A DNA stretch of 64,000 bases from Cycas panzhihuaensis (Eukaryota; Cycadophyta). Location: positions 199,213,741 to 199,277,740 of the forward strand of contig CM041465.1 in NCBI GenBank assembly GCA_023213395.1. The letters run 5' to 3'. The notes below the pieces were generated by a model. The model did no database searches, was not told the DNA's origin, and was given only the letters and a program-made list of their open reading frames with translations. The translations under genes were made by a program, and so were the position numbers. This document shows positions 10,436 through 22,630 of the stretch, one piece after another (within the stretch, counting starts at the first letter, position 1; each line of letters begins with the position of its first letter).

Positions 10436-10843
10436 TTATGAGGGCTTGAGAGGTTTCTTTAGACCGGCTTGGATCTCAATAGCCTCCAATGCCAAGCACT
10501 TGGCGATCGCGGAGTCGCATGTGGTCGCCCCCATTTTAAGGACTTCCACATACACTTCAGGACGAAGTGCATTAACAAAGAGATCTCGCTTCAACTCCCC
10601 AGGCAATGTTACCTTAGTGGAGTGAAGCAAGTCATGGAATCACCGCACAAAGTCACGATTCATCTCATCGTGACCTTGTTTGAGCGAAAGGAGTGATTTC
10701 ATTTCGCTTTTGAATAGATGGGCTACATTAAAGTAGTTGATGAACTCGTCCACCAATTGCTGGAATGAATAAATGGAGTGGGCAGGGAGACAGTAAAACC
10801 ATTTAAGGGCGTCGCTCTGTAAGGATCGTGGAAACAATTTCAT
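10436..10843 (-). pseudogene. gag: G1 Gag core (retrotransposon gag domain)
   Basis: Structural capsid protein. Two minus-strand frames, 10640-10843 and 10436-10630, are read in one phase and split by one TGA. The first has FPRSLQSDALKWFYCLPAHS, FQQLVDEFINYF and SLLSLKQGHDEMNRDFVR, a close match to the retrotrans_gag domain. The second has FHDLLHSTKV and AIAKCLALEAIEI, its usual ending. Confidence 0.88.
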
Positions 10844-11029
10844 TAGAATGTGGTCGTAAGCCCATCAATCGATGCATACCATAGAGAAGTTACGTACATG
10901 CTCTGTTGGGTCTTGCGACGAAGTTCTGTCGAATCTAGGAACTTTAGGGGGATGAGGCGACAGATTGGTTCTTAATGCCTCAATGGATAAAGGTGTTGAT
11001 CTATAGTCCATGAAGGGACATGCCCTTGC

Positions 11030-12290
11030 CTAGGCTATAGGATCAACGAATGACGTAGCAAGAAGTGAACAAGGAGCGGACAGGGGTGGCACACTCATCC
11101 CTCCTTGAGGAAACGCCCCTTGTTGAGAGGGGACTTCAAGATAAGTGCCTTGGAAGAGAATTGAGTTCCCTTGTGAAGACACGACAAAAGGGCTAGATGA
11201 TGGAAAAGACAGATGTGGAAATGGGTTTTGCCCATATGGGCCACCTGTAGGTGGGGTGACCCCATATGGGTGTAGCAGATCTACTCCATAAGCTGGGAGG
11301 TGGCTTCCCCTACCCTGGCCCCAAGGTTGAGAAGTAGACCCTGGGGGAATATAAAAGGAAGCCCCAACAGATTGATTTTGAGGGTGTGTGGGAGTGGGTC
11401 CCACACAACTAATGATTAGAGGGTTAGTAGGACTAGTAGGCCTACTAGGGAAAGTATGTGCCACATTGGGAGATGGCACATTTGTTTGGCTAGGGAAGGG
11501 TATGCTAACCTTCAACTGAGGAAAAGACATACCACGGGAAGATCCTGAAACACTAGGACCTTGGTGAGGAATAGAAGGTGCAACATGTGCCCCCACAATA
11601 GAAACAGGAAAGGAGCGGGATACATGCATAGGCACGAAGGGATTGGTTGTCACAGGAAGAGTAGATGAGGATGAGGCATGCGGGGGAGGAACAGAAGAAG
11701 AAGAGGCTCCTCTATAAAGAGCATCCTCAAACCATCTAGGATGCAGTTAGAAATGATCTGCGTAATGGCACTCGTTGAGAGCTTCAACTACATCGACAGG
11801 AGGGGTGCCTACATGCTCGTAAGGGGTAGTTGGGACCTCGAACGAAGTAGATCCCTCAGGACGTTCCTCATAAGAGTCACCAACTGAGTAGTAAATATCA
11901 AGAGGAAAGGATCCTTCTACCACATGGGTAGAGGGATGGATGTCGAGCGGGTGATGTTGGTCACCCGGGTAGTAAATGGGATCATCACCCTCTTAGGTGG
12001 ATCTCGGAATAGAAGAAGGAAAATTATGGGTTTCCAAAGTTGAGGTGTGGTAGGTCTAATCAGAAGAGTATCCCTCCATAGTCAAATCAGAATCTGACAA
12101 AGGAAGAGGACGATACTCGGGGTCTTCTAACAATGGAGGCAGACCGCATAAACGACGAGAGAAACGTCGCATGCAAGGTCAACCAACACTGTTAGGTAAA
12201 GGAAAGGGCGATAAAGGCACATGCATTGGGGAATGCCCAATGGAGAGAACGAAGTAGGAAAAGAACCACAAAGAGGTAGCAAAACCAATG
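11030..12290 (-). pseudogene. gag: G1 Gag N-terminal region, Pro/Ser-rich
   Basis: A 208-codon open frame at 11030-11653 is rich in Pro, Ser, Gly and Thr. The same phase can be followed upstream to about 12180 with few stops, with acidic and Tyr-rich text (DDPIYYPGDQ; PPVDVVEALNE). Such long, low-complexity Gag leaders are common in Tat elements. No structured domain is recognised. Stops near 12060 and 12180 interrupt it; the true start is probably between 12180 and 12350. Confidence 0.55.
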
Positions 12291-14079
12291 GAAGAGAGCA
12301 GAAACTAGCTGGCAGTCCCCAGCATGGTCGCCAGTGGACACGCGTCTACAGGATAGCTACCTAACTGAGTAGGAATGGTAAGAGTGGTCGATGGTGCAAT
12401 TGAGAAAAGACCTACAAGTAGGGCAAATACCACGCAGGGCACCCCGTACGCCGGAGCATAAGTTCGAGACCTGCAAATGGAATCTAGCTACCCGGAAGTG
12501 GTTCCCCACTTCAAACAAGAGGAGAAGAGGCGTAGGGTTAGCCTGGGTTGACCTAAGGGAAGGATCCTCCCACCCTTAGATGGCCAGAAGGGGAAGGAGA
12601 GAACCCTTCAAGGGTTTCCCTAGAGTAACGGGAAAAAGGAAAAAGTAGGCAAATGGTGTCCTACGAACGGGATCCGCTCGATTACCGGCTAAGTGGAGAA
12701 CCGAAAGAACATAAATGGAACAACCAAAGGGAAGAGGTTATTATGTGTGTAAGAAAACTAACCAAGTAAGTAAATGATGAAGTGAGAGGGAAGTATGCAA
12801 GGCAAAAAGGGGGGGAAAGGTGAGAGGGAAGGTTTCCTATGACTTTTTCCTATAGCAAATAAAATGCAGGCGATAAAGTAAGCAAAGTATAAACTAAGAC
12901 AAAGGTTGATTTCCCTTCTCTTTCCGATGAGCTAATTACTGCTACGTAAAAGAACTCAAAAGGAAAATAAAAGTGGTGAAGTGGAGCGAGAGTGTGTACC
13001 CAGAATAGAAGCGTGACGAAGTGACGACGTTCACACGAGACACTCGAAGTTGCTCCACAAGGCATAGCAGACGTGAAGGGTTAACGGTAGACCGGAATGT
13101 GGGGCTCCCTTACCTTCTCCGAAAATAGTACTAAAGTACCAAGAAAAGAAAGGAAAGGAACAAAATGCTAACAATAAATGAGATATGAAAGTAAAGCATA
13201 AATGGAAGCACTTACCCGCGAAGGAAGAAAGAGGAATGGATCCTTTGCATCTTCCAAATACCTGCAAGTAAATGACAATATCCCCCTTTGTAGAGAAAGG
13301 GTACTAGCATACAATAGAGAGTCCTAACAATACATGTACATATGAAGCACGTATAAACTTAAATGCATGCACGTTAGTATTCAATATTACAACGATAAAC
13401 TATGGCAGAAAATAACCAAAGTCAAAGATAAATGAACCGATAAGCCTCAGAGTAGCCCACCTCCCACAAGGAACAACCCTACTCTCCCCTAAGAAGCCAT
13501 GCAGTAGCGAGGGTAAAGCTATGCAAGAGGGGTGGAAATGGAGATAAAAGAGTTGAAAAGAGCCCAAGAGGATCTACAGCAAGCCGGGGTGCTACAGGGA
13601 GCAAACTGAATTGCCGGGGAAGGAGTTGAGCAAGGGACAAGTAACTGGGGCTTATGTGAGTTGCTTGGATTAAGGTGCAAGCCCTCAAACCAGCGCTGCA
13701 ACGTGTGACAGCGCTGATTTCAGTGGCTAAAAATAGCCTAACAAACCCTTGTTTCATTGCCAAGAATAGCACGGGGCAAAAGGGAAGGTTTGGGGGGCAA
13801 AGAGCCACCTGAGGAGCGTGGAAGGTGGTGCAGAATCCACCCAGCTCTCACCCAAACACTATGCAACCCCTCTTTGCCACTGCCTTGAGCAAGAAACACA
13901 AGAAAGGAGGCACTAATGGCAGAAATAAGATAGCCCAAAACAAAGGAAGAGCAACCTCCAAAGACCAAAGTAAGGAGAGCTAGAAGTGACAAGCAAAATG
14001 GGGCATAAATTAGACAAGAAAGTATCTTAAACCAATGAATACTTGAGAAAACGAAGGGAGACTCTTGCCTCAGTCAAGA
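12290..14079 (-). other. G1 5' leader
   Basis: About 1.8 kb between the 5' LTR and gag. Near 12325-12355 the minus strand reads CCACTGGCGACCATGCTGGG, resembling a conserved block found just before gag in many Tat elements. Minus-strand open frames (for example 13479-13808, 13738-13992) are hydrophobic and match nothing known. I found no clear primer-binding site next to the LTR. Confidence 0.6.
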
Positions 14080-15074
14080 GCTACTGAAATAAGGCTGAGA
14101 AATCTACCAAGGAGCTGTGGAATAGTAGGTTTGGAACCCCTGCTAATGGATTTAAAGGAAACACCTACACTTTGAAGATGCTTGATGGCTGCCTGAGCAA
14201 GAAAACGTTGAGATCTCTCCAAAGGGGCTCTCTCCAAGGCATGTGAAGGGCTGGGAAGATGTCCTAGCCATACCAAAAGAGAGTTGGACATTGGAGGAGA
14301 GGTGCAGGTCCTATAGCATCATTGGAGCAGCAGGGAATAATAGAGCACAGGGTGTTTTTCCTTGAGAAACATTCAAAAAATGAGTAAAAGATCCTAAAAA
14401 TGAGTTAAAGATGACTTAAATACCCAGCCCAAACCCTAAAACGAGCGATTAGGGCGCAACTGGTGGTGAGTCAATCGCGAAACACATGGCAGTTTCGCAA
14501 TAAATACAAAATTGCAATGGCAAATTTTTTAAAAACAAACTTGAACAGTCGTCCCACAGCAAATTCCGCGATACCACAGAATTTGCGGCGGTACTGTGAT
14601 ATTTGCGGCGGTATGTGACCAGGGGCTAAATCTGGCCCAGACAGCCAGCCTGGGCTGTGGGCCAATGACAAAAGAGGCTAATGGGGGGCTAAGACACCTA
14701 CCCGAGGGTAAACAAGCCAACAAACGAGTCCAGAAGAGCAAAAATAGGATTCAAACGATGTGGCAAGTCAACCAAACAATGACGGGTCATCACACGGGCA
14801 GAAGGTAGCGCAAGCCAAATGGATCTTGGAGTGAGTAGGGCAGAATGCAGGAAGTGAAATGACCACTGAGGTGCCACACTCGTTGGGAATGTGCCCCCAC
14901 TATAGTCGTCATAGGTTGAATAAGTGTAGACGAAGACAAGATCATCTACAAGGTCACAACATGCAAATATGTAAGCATACATTCATCTCAAAAGAAAGCA
15001 ATGATAAGGTGAGAAGCATACCTGTACTTACCTGAGTTGATAACTCTGTATCCATTCCCAGAAGCCGGGAAACA
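14080..15074 (-). repeat. G1 5' LTR
   Basis: Pairs with 1-980. Starts TGTTTCC on the minus strand at 15074. Contains two 20 bp tandem units starting ATTTGCGGCGGTA at 14581 and 14601; the matching place in the 3' LTR (about 497-537) has the same units with G replaced by A at several CpG or CpNpG positions. The lower border is uncertain because its partner lies off the window. Confidence 0.9.
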
Positions 15075-15339
15075 GATTACAAGCTCATATTAAAGAACAT
15101 AACAATATTTCCAAATGAAAGTTGGTGATAAAGAACATCATTGGGTCATAAGACCCTATATTTATAGTCAGGACATTGGGCAAGTCTATTATCAACCGAC
15201 AATGGTATTAAGAAATACTATTTAAAAACAAGCATAAAAAATACATACATATCAGTTGATATCGGCTGTTGGTGGTCCCATGGCATTCTAAAGCATCGTG
15301 CACACTCTTTAATATAATAAATGTACATTATCTCTAACA
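15075..15339 (-). repeat. C1 3' LTR, split by G1
   Basis: Aligns base by base with 21934-22184, for example GGTCATAAGACCCTATATTTATAG here against GGTCATAGGACCCTATATTTATAG. Begins TGTTAGAGATAA on the minus strand at 15339. The first 27 bp of the plus-strand side are absent. Confidence 0.92.
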
Positions 15340-15352
15340 TTCTCCTCCATAA
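15340..15352 (-). promoter_or_regulatory. C1 polypurine tract
   Basis: Minus strand ATGGAGGAGAA directly precedes the LTR start TGTTAGAG, the expected place and composition. Confidence 0.85.
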
Positions 15353-16960
15353 TATTCTTTTTATATGAGTCCAATCTTATCTTTGAACTTATGAAAATTA
15401 ATTTTCCCAAGTTCCTTTATAAATATATCTGCCACATGTTCTTTAGTGTTATACTAGACTAATTCTATTTCTCTTACCTAAACTAATTCCCTTATGAAAT
15501 GATGTCAGGTTTTAATATGTTTTATTCTTCCATGGAATATTGGATTACATGTCATCTCTATTGTTCTCTAGTTATCATACCAAATTTTAGTAGGACCATT
15601 TTGCATTACTTAAAGATCATGAAGTGACATTATAACCAAACTATTTTATATGCACCTAGTACTACTTTATATTCTACTTCTACAGTCGATAAGGAGACTA
15701 TATTCTATTTCTTGGTACTCCAAGCTATGGAGGTTGATCCCAAATTGAATTTATATCATGATGTAGATTTCCTATTATTAATGCATCCTACTCAATCTAA
15801 ATTTGCATACCCAATTAAACTAAAATTTATTGAAGATTTGTAGTGTAGTGCAAAATCTATGGTGCCTTTTAGATATCTAAGAATTCTCTTAGCATCTTAC
15901 CAATGTGTAGTCTTAAGATCATGTATGAATCTTGATGTAATACTAACTGAATGCATAATTTATGGTTGTGTTGATGTCAAGTAAATCAAGCTTCTATTAA
16001 ATTACCTATAGAGTATAGGATTAATTGAACCAGAATCATCAAGTTTGGATAATTTAAATCTAACTTCTTTAAGTGTAGCTAACGCTTTGCAATCACTCAT
16101 CTTATACTTTTGAAGTAAGTCTAAGGTATACTTTCTTTAAGAGACAAATACTCCATCTTCATCTTACTAAACTTCTAATCCTAAGAAGTAGTGTATAAGA
16201 CCTAAGTCTATCATCTCGAATTCCTTACACATATCTTCCTTATATTTTTGTGATAATTTGGAGTCATTTCCTATGTAGACTAATTCATCAACATATAGAC
16301 CCACAATGAGTATAGAATCTCCCTTAATTTTGATAAATAAATTGGAATCTGATTAGCTTCTTTTGAATCCTTAATCTCTAAAGTATTCGTCGATCCTAAA
16401 GTACCAAGCTCTAGGTGCTTGTTTCAGTCTATATAGGGGATTTTTGAGTTTATATACTTTGTCTTCTTCCCCCTTGACTTTGAAACCTTTTGGCTAATAA
16501 AAATAGATTTCTTCTTCAATGTAACCATTTAGAAATATACTTTTGACATCCACTTGGTGGATGTTCGATCCCTTTTGAGCTGCTAGACTTAGCATCATAT
16601 GAATAATTTCCATTCTTGCAAAAGGAGTAAATGTTTCACTGTAATCAATGCCTTCTTTTTTTTAGTAACCCTTGGCTACTAACCTTTCTTTGTATTTATC
16701 TATTGATCCATCTGATTTAAACTTAGTCTTATAAACCCATTTTATCCTAATAGATTTCTTATTTAAAGGTAGATCAACTAGCTCCTAAGTGTCATTTTTT
16801 ATAATAGAGTTATATTCATCTTGCATGGCATTCTTCCATCCATCCTTGGTATTTACCTCTTCAAAGGTACCTTTGACTTCCTTAATATCTGACTGGTAGA
16901 AATCATCTTCTTTGAATACTACATATATGCTTATAATAACTTTTCTTTCTTTAGGGATCA
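15353..16960 (-). pseudogene. pol: C1 reverse transcriptase and RNase H
   Basis: Minus-strand reading from 16960 down gives the copia RT lead (KDGWKNAMQDEYNSI), then IHQVDVKSIFLNG (motif A Asp kept, near 16550), [17 protein letters not shown], and LYVDELVYIG near 16290. Motif C is thus Y-V-D-E, where copia elements have Y-V-D-D. The C-terminal RNase H ends with TKEHVADIFIKELGKINF near 15430. Stops in several places. The D-to-E change keeps charge but should weaken or abolish the enzyme. Confidence 0.85.
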
Positions 16961-16989
16961 TAGATCTAATCGAATTTGGAAACCTCACA

Positions 16990-17815
16990 ATATCCTATAA
17001 ATTTATATTTAGTGTTTTTATCATCAAATTTTATCCTCTTCTTATCTTGAACGTGAGCAAATGTAAGGTAACCTAATACTTTTAAATAGTATATGCTTGG
17101 TTTGTATCTAGTCTAAGTTTGTTCTAGTGTAACCCACCTAAGGGCTTTAGTGGTATACCTATTTACTAAATAGACTATAGTATGAATAGCTTCTACCCAA
17201 AGTTTATGGCCTAATTTCTTATCTTTGAGCATGCACCTAGTCATTTCAACTATGGTGTGATTCTTCCTTTTAGCTACTCCATTATATTATGGAGTCTAAG
17301 GATTAGTATATTGTTTTCTCATGCTATGATAAGTATAATAGGCATTGAATTCATTAGAGATAAACTCTCCCCCATTATCTGATCTTAGGGAGAGTATTTT
17401 ATGTCCACTTTAATTTTTTACAAAGGTTTTGAAGTCTATAAAACATTAGAATGCATCTAATTTAAACTTCAAGAAATATACCCATGTTTTCCTTATAAAA
17501 TCATCAGTGAAGGTGATGAGGTATCTTACTGCATCTAAAGATTGAACATCCATAAGACTACATAGGTCTATATAGATTAACTAAAGTGGACCTTTAGCTC
17601 TATAGCTTCCATCTAAAAAGCTTTCTCTATGTTGTTTACCAAGAAGACATTCCTCACATATTTCTTTATTTGTTACAATTGGAGGTAATCCTTCCACTAT
17701 ATTCATTCTTTTCATTAGGGCCAAACTCTTATAGTTTAGATAACTAAATGTTTTATGCCATATATCACTATCAGTTTTAATGGAGGTCTTTAATGTATAG
17801 TTGTCAGATAGGAGA
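16990..17815 (-). pseudogene. pol: C1 integrase
   Basis: Copia-type integrase core. Seen on the minus strand: LITFTDDFIRKTWVYFLK, LSLRSDNGGEFISNEF with the catalytic Asp, NGVAKRKNHTIVEM with the catalytic Glu, and a lead CQIHGK for the zinc-binding end. A few stops, including one before the core, break it. Confidence 0.85.
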
Positions 17816-17819
17816 ATGA

Positions 17820-18300
17820 CTAGTTTAAATAGTCTATCACTAGTCCTTTACCTTTAGCTATAATAGCTTTGTTCAACCTTTTATCTTTGATTGTGCATTC
17901 ACCATTATAAAAAATGAGCTTATAACCTTGTTCCATCATCTGGCCTATTGATAGTAGATTCTTCTTGAGTGTTAGGGCATGGAGGATATCATCAATGCAT
18001 ATAGTCTCTCCTGAGTCTATGGTGATAAAGAAGTTACCTCTACCACTAAATTCATTAAATATAATTCTCTCTTTCTTGGTCTTGTCACTAGTTTTGAATA
18101 TTTTCTCCTTATGTGTCATGTGGGTTGAGCACCCTAAATTTATGTACCAGCTATCCTCTTCTTCATTGGCAATAAGGCTTAATAAGAATAGTCGGTCATT
18201 ATCCCTATTTTCAATGATTGTGTTGGTACTTCCTCTTGGTGGATGGCCATTTTTAGTAATATATCTTATCCTATGGCAATATAAACATTGAATAAGTTCT
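17820..18300 (-). pseudogene. pol: C1 protease and Gag zinc-knuckle remnant
   Basis: An open frame at 17820-18119 begins just after the protease active site. The site reads WYINLGCSTHMT; copia elements normally have D-S-G there, so the catalytic Asp is Asn (codon 18138-18140). Upstream, CLYCHRIRYITKN looks like a nucleocapsid C-x2-C motif that has lost its His and last Cys. Further down, ILHALTLKKNLLSIGQM is the usual protease end. Confidence 0.8.
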
Positions 18301-19310
18301 TTGCTTCTTTAGCTAAGACTTTTATTTCTGGAGATTCCTCTACCTCTAGACATTATTCTTCTCCTTCTACATATAGACCCTAATTTTGGCTTTGAGAGTC
18401 ATTTTAGTAATGTATATTGGGTCCTTAATGGCTGCTTTAACCTTGGAAATAATTATGGCCATGACAACATTGGCTAGACTATTGATATATCCCTTCATTA
18501 TGGAAATCATTCTGACTTGGGCACCTTTGACTTGAACCTTGATATCTTTGATGTGGGGCTTGATATCTAGGTTTTCGTTCTTGATGGGTATCTTTCCTTT
18601 AGTTTCTTTCTCTTCCTATTAGAGATGGTTCCCTTGCTCAAGTGCACTGAACTTGGTTATTTGATTTGATCTTAGTCTTTATAGCAAAGGCATACTTTAA
18701 TGTCTCTTGGGCACCTTTTTTCTCTTCCACAATGAGTAACATTAAACTTAGTTATTCCACTTTGAGGGTTTTGAGATATTTGGATACTTCAATGCTTATA
18801 GCAACCATTTCAAATCTGTTAACTTCTCCTATGTATCTTAGAATCATTTTAGCTACCCTTTGTTCAGTCAACACTTCACCAAGGAATCTCATTTAGTTTA
18901 CCCAAGTCCTATACCTTGGTTATGAATCCATTGATGCTTTCACTAGGTGACATTTTTAATTTCTCAAACTTTCTTCTAAGTGTTTGAAGCTTAGATAAGG
19001 TAGCTCCTTCATAGATTAATTTCAATATATCTCATGCTTCCTTAGATGTGCTTACTTCACTAACCCTTAGGAATATATGGTCCTCTAAGGCACAAAATAT
19101 AAGAGATAAAGCTTCATTATCCAACTTGACATATTCCTTGTAAACATCTTTCTCATCGTCATTAGCATTGTTATCAATATCATCATAACCTATCTTAATA
19201 ATTTCTTATGAATCGTTAGCTATAAGGATGGGTTTCATCCTTTTACTCTAGTTTAGAAAATTAGATCCACGAAATTTTGGAATACTCATGCTACTAAAGG
19301 TAGTTATCAT
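18300..19310 (-). pseudogene. gag: C1 Gag
   Basis: Starts at the ATG at 19310 (MITTFSSMSIPKF), then the typical copia Gag sequence NDEKDVYKEYVK, ALSLIFCALEDHIFLRVSE and LQTLRRKFEKLKM (UBN2-type Gag). Acidic linkers follow towards 18300. Several stops. Confidence 0.8.
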
Positions 19311-21892
19311 TGTTTTCAAAATGTTTATTTAAAGTATCCCCTAAAAGTTTTAAATTTAATTGTATCCTATCTACCTAATGGGTTTCTATTCTAAAGTTCT
19401 ATGCCTTAGGGTCTCTAAAGAAAGTTTTTAGTTAATATCTTTTCTAATGGTGTTTTTAGTTAATATATTTTCTAATGGTGCCTGCCCATAAGTAGAAAAC
19501 TAATGACTTAATACATCAGTATGTGAACTCTAAGCTCTATATATCTTAATATACAGGTTACTAAGAAGGTATAAGACCCCCTTGATTTATTGCTCCACCT
19601 ACACTAGTCTTATGCCTAATGCCAGATCTAGTAGTGAAAGCTTGACCAACTAAGAAACTCACCCCCTCCAGGTCTAGGCTAATCTCCAAACTCTAAAAGG
19701 ATAAAAGTTCTAAACCTCAAACTACCATAGAATACACCTGATAGTCAATGGTTTCCTCAACAAATTAGTGTCCACTAAGGATATGTGTGGGGTTGTAGCT
19801 TTAGGGGTCCTAATTGTTCCTCTTATAAGGCTAAAAAATAAGGGTGGTTTATTAAGGAAATTATCTTATTTAATGTGAATAATTTAGTATTAGATGTGGT
19901 CTAATTTACAAGCAATTGATTCCTTTTACCACTAATAAAAAAATTTAAAATATTTATAATAAAATAAAATAAAATCAACTCTAATAGAATAAAATAAAAC
20001 CAAATGACTTTAAATGAAATAATTGTATAGGAAAAAAAATTTAGAATGCACTTTGTTTATAAGGAATTGCTCCAAAATATTTACTTCCTTTTAAGAGTAA
20101 ACTTACATCAAAATTAATCAAAACACAATTATAAGCTTAAATATTAAACTCAAATATATTATCAATGGTTAGTATAGTAACATATTATTAATATCCTTAA
20201 ATAATTTTAAGAAATTACTTCAAAAATAGTAAGAAATACTCAAGTAAGGACCAATTAGATGCATTAAATTTAATAGCTGAAAAGACCTACAAAACAACCT
20301 CAAATCAATGTTAAATAGATTATAAAGCATAAAGCTCTAAGTGATCTTTCCAACGGTTCAAATCATTCAAAAATTAGACTCCTGGTTTAAAAGATATTAA
20401 TGGAATAGTACAAACACTTACTTATAAATAAAAATTAAGAGGAGGGCTCCTCAAGCCCCTTAGAAAATTGGACTCTTGGTCACCAAGCCAGTAATCTCCT
20501 TCTGATTGTAAAGGGTGCTATAGATTTTAAATGTTATTAAATTTGCTTTAATTTCTTGAAAATAAAAATTATGAAATATGGTTTAATTGGGTTTGAAACC
20601 TACGCTTATTTTAAAAGGATAAGGTCATATGGGTCCTCAATGTGACCAACAACTAAAGGGTAAAGGGGGATAACAAATTTCAAATGTGATTCCAATATAA
20701 TTAAATTTTTTAAAAGCAATAGAAAAAAATATATAAATCAATAAAAATTATAAACTTTAGCCACACAACAAATAGAGAAGGAAAATAGGTAAATACGATA
20801 AAAAACTCGATTGAATCAAATCAAATCAAGCACTAAATCTTTAGGTAAATAATGAATCTTTAATGTAGATAGATTCCAACTAATTAAGAGCACTCGGGCA
20901 TAGGATTTTTCTCAATCAAGCTTCATAGAGTAATAAGAGTAGGTAAAGCGATGGATCAAAAAAATATAATTTGATTATTATCCAGAGCTTGAGGGAAAAT
21001 ATCCATATAGTACAACAAACACACAAAGCTTATGCAAAGGTAGATTTTTACAAATCTTAGTGTTAATATTGAATAGAATAATTCTATTACAAGCTGTCTA
21101 CGTAACTTTAGCTCTACTGAGATACTTAATGCTAAGGATAAATTCTTTATAATAAGTGTTGAAACTTGCAAGAAGTATAGAAGAGAATGAAAATAAAGAC
21201 TAAATCTTGAAGATTATTGTTTGTATTCTACCTAAATACTAGCAAGTAATATTATCTGAAGACTGAACAACTACATAAAGGTCGTACCACTATATGGAGG
21301 TCATAAGACCCAAATAATTAATAGAAACACCAAAGAGATACACTAAATAATCACTGGAGGGAATGTGACCTTATATAGGCAGCCACACTAAGAGAAACAA
21401 GTTATATCCTTTATTTTTATAATAAGGTAGGTGGGGTTTCGGTAGACAAAGGAGTGAGGCAACTTTTGGGAGTTATATCTCTACACTATGGTGATAATTT
21501 TCTAAACTGTCTACTTCACTACAATCTAGGTTCAATAAGGAGTGAAACAAGTAGCCATATGCTTACATTATGTTCATCCATTAAAGTGCACTACTCTGCC
21601 AAAGTATAGTGATGCTAAGAATCCTGAAAAGTATGATGCAAAATCATTAAAAAATGATGAAATGTGTTTTGAAACGTTAGTAAATTTCTTCTAAAACACT
21701 ATTATGCTACAAGTGACTATAAATTCTACAAAAGATAGTTAATAGATGGAGTATTCAAGCAATAATATAATATCACATAAGTATAAGTAATATTAACATG
21801 AAAATCTATATAAAACTATCAAAAATAAAGTAAATATTTGAAATATATCAGGTAATATGCTATTGTAATGCTCCATAGATTAAAAAAGTCAA
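19311..21892 (-). other. C1 long 5' leader
   Basis: About 2.6 kb, AT-rich, without domain. The part 19470-19830 is clearly related to 33960-34320 in the C2 leader (shared runs such as TAGCTTTAGGGGTCCTAA). Short open frames are not recognisable. Confidence 0.7.
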
Positions 21893-21904
21893 GCTCTGGT
21901 ACCA
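21893..21904 (-). promoter_or_regulatory. C1 primer-binding site
   Basis: Minus strand TGGTACCAGAGC, two bases after the LTR end, matches the 3' end of initiator tRNA-Met (usual TGGTATCAGAGC). Confidence 0.88.
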
Positions 21905-21906
21905 AA

Positions 21907-22184
21907 TGAAGGCTCAAGGATAGAGTAGAACTACATTACAAGTTCATATTGAAGAACATAACAATATTTCTAAATGAAAGGTGGTGTTAAAGAATATGGG
22001 TCATAGGACCCTATATTTATAGTCAGGGCATTAGGTAAATTTACCATCGACCAACACTAGTATTAGGAAATACCATTTAAAAATAAGTATAAAAAATGCA
22101 TACATATTAGATGTTGGTAGTCCTATAGTATTCCAAAGCATCATGCACACTCTTTAATATAATAAATGAATATTATCTCTAATA
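21907..22184 (-). repeat. C1 5' LTR, complete
   Basis: 278 bp, starting TATTAGAG (from TG) at 22184 and ending CTTCA at 21907 on the minus strand. Pairs with 15075-15339. Confidence 0.9.
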
Positions 22185-22630
22185 TAAATGGGCCAATCCT
22201 TTTGTACTTCAATTTATTACATGTTCCTTGAGGAAACCTTTCCCTCCTCAACTAAATCACTGCCAAGTTATCAATTAAGAATACTTTATGCCTCATAGCC
22301 ATGTTAATTATTGCTTTATATCTTTTATTATTATCTTGTAGTTTTTGTCTCACCTTATCGCATACCTATTATATATGCTATATAATTGTCTTTACATCAT
22401 CACTCACTATATCCTTTGATGGTAGTTATCCTAAATCTAAAACTTCCTTTACATTTCAACCATAAATAATCTAAAATGATGACTTTAGTGTTAACTTATT
22501 TAGAGACTTATTATATGTAAACTCAACCTATGCCAATACCAAGTCCTACTAATTGGTGGGATTTTCCTCCACAATGCATCCCAACATATTCCCCAAAGCT
22601 CTACTCACCACTTTTGTTTACCTATATATA
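22185..22630 (-). pseudogene. pol: G3 integrase, C-terminal part (piece 1)
   Basis: On the minus strand from 22610 down: KVVSRALGNMLGCIVEENP, LVLA-VEFTYNKSLNK, then VCDKVRQKLQDNN and KLKYKRIGPF. This is the end of a gypsy integrase, leading to the GPF motif at the exact place where C1 inserted. Its upstream part is at 40055, beyond G2. Several stops. The remaining tail would be left of the window. Confidence 0.85.

Larger units (their letters stand above)
1..15074 (-). mobile_element. G1: Tat-like Ty3/gypsy retrotransposon, nested in the C1 LTR
   Basis: Read on the minus strand, the order is 5' LTR (14080-15074), leader, gag, protease, reverse transcriptase, RNase H, integrase, a gene on the opposite strand (about 2.3-4.8 kb), a second RNase H, polypurine tract and 3' LTR (1-980, cut by the window edge). 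Protease-RT-RH-integrase order makes it Ty3/gypsy. The second archaeal-type RNase H and the RT-linked RNase H lacking its first Asp are known from the Tat lineage. The right end abuts C1 LTR sequence at 15075, so G1 jumped into C1. It is clearly richer in GC and CpG than the surrounding elements. All pol domains carry stops or catalytic changes. Clade assignment is from family knowledge and would need a tree. Confidence 0.9.
15075..22184 (-). mobile_element. C1: Ty1/copia retrotransposon, host of G1
   Basis: Minus-strand order is LTR (21907-22184), primer-binding site, long leader, gag, protease, integrase, RT-RNase H, polypurine tract, LTR (15075-15339). Integrase before RT makes it copia. 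The 3' LTR lacks its outermost 27 bp (21907-21933 in the other copy), because G1 inserted there; the missing piece should lie left of the window. The right end at 22184 abuts G3 integrase code, so C1 jumped into G3. Many stops; not active. Confidence 0.92.

Noticed and set aside
12300-12345. Hydrophobic N-terminal segment before G1 Gag as a possible envelope-like or signal sequence
   Set aside because: It lies around a conserved non-coding leader block and is broken by stops.
13990-14079. Primer-binding site of G1
   Set aside because: No 10 bp or longer match to a common tRNA 3' end could be recognised, and the LTR border is uncertain because the partner is off the window.
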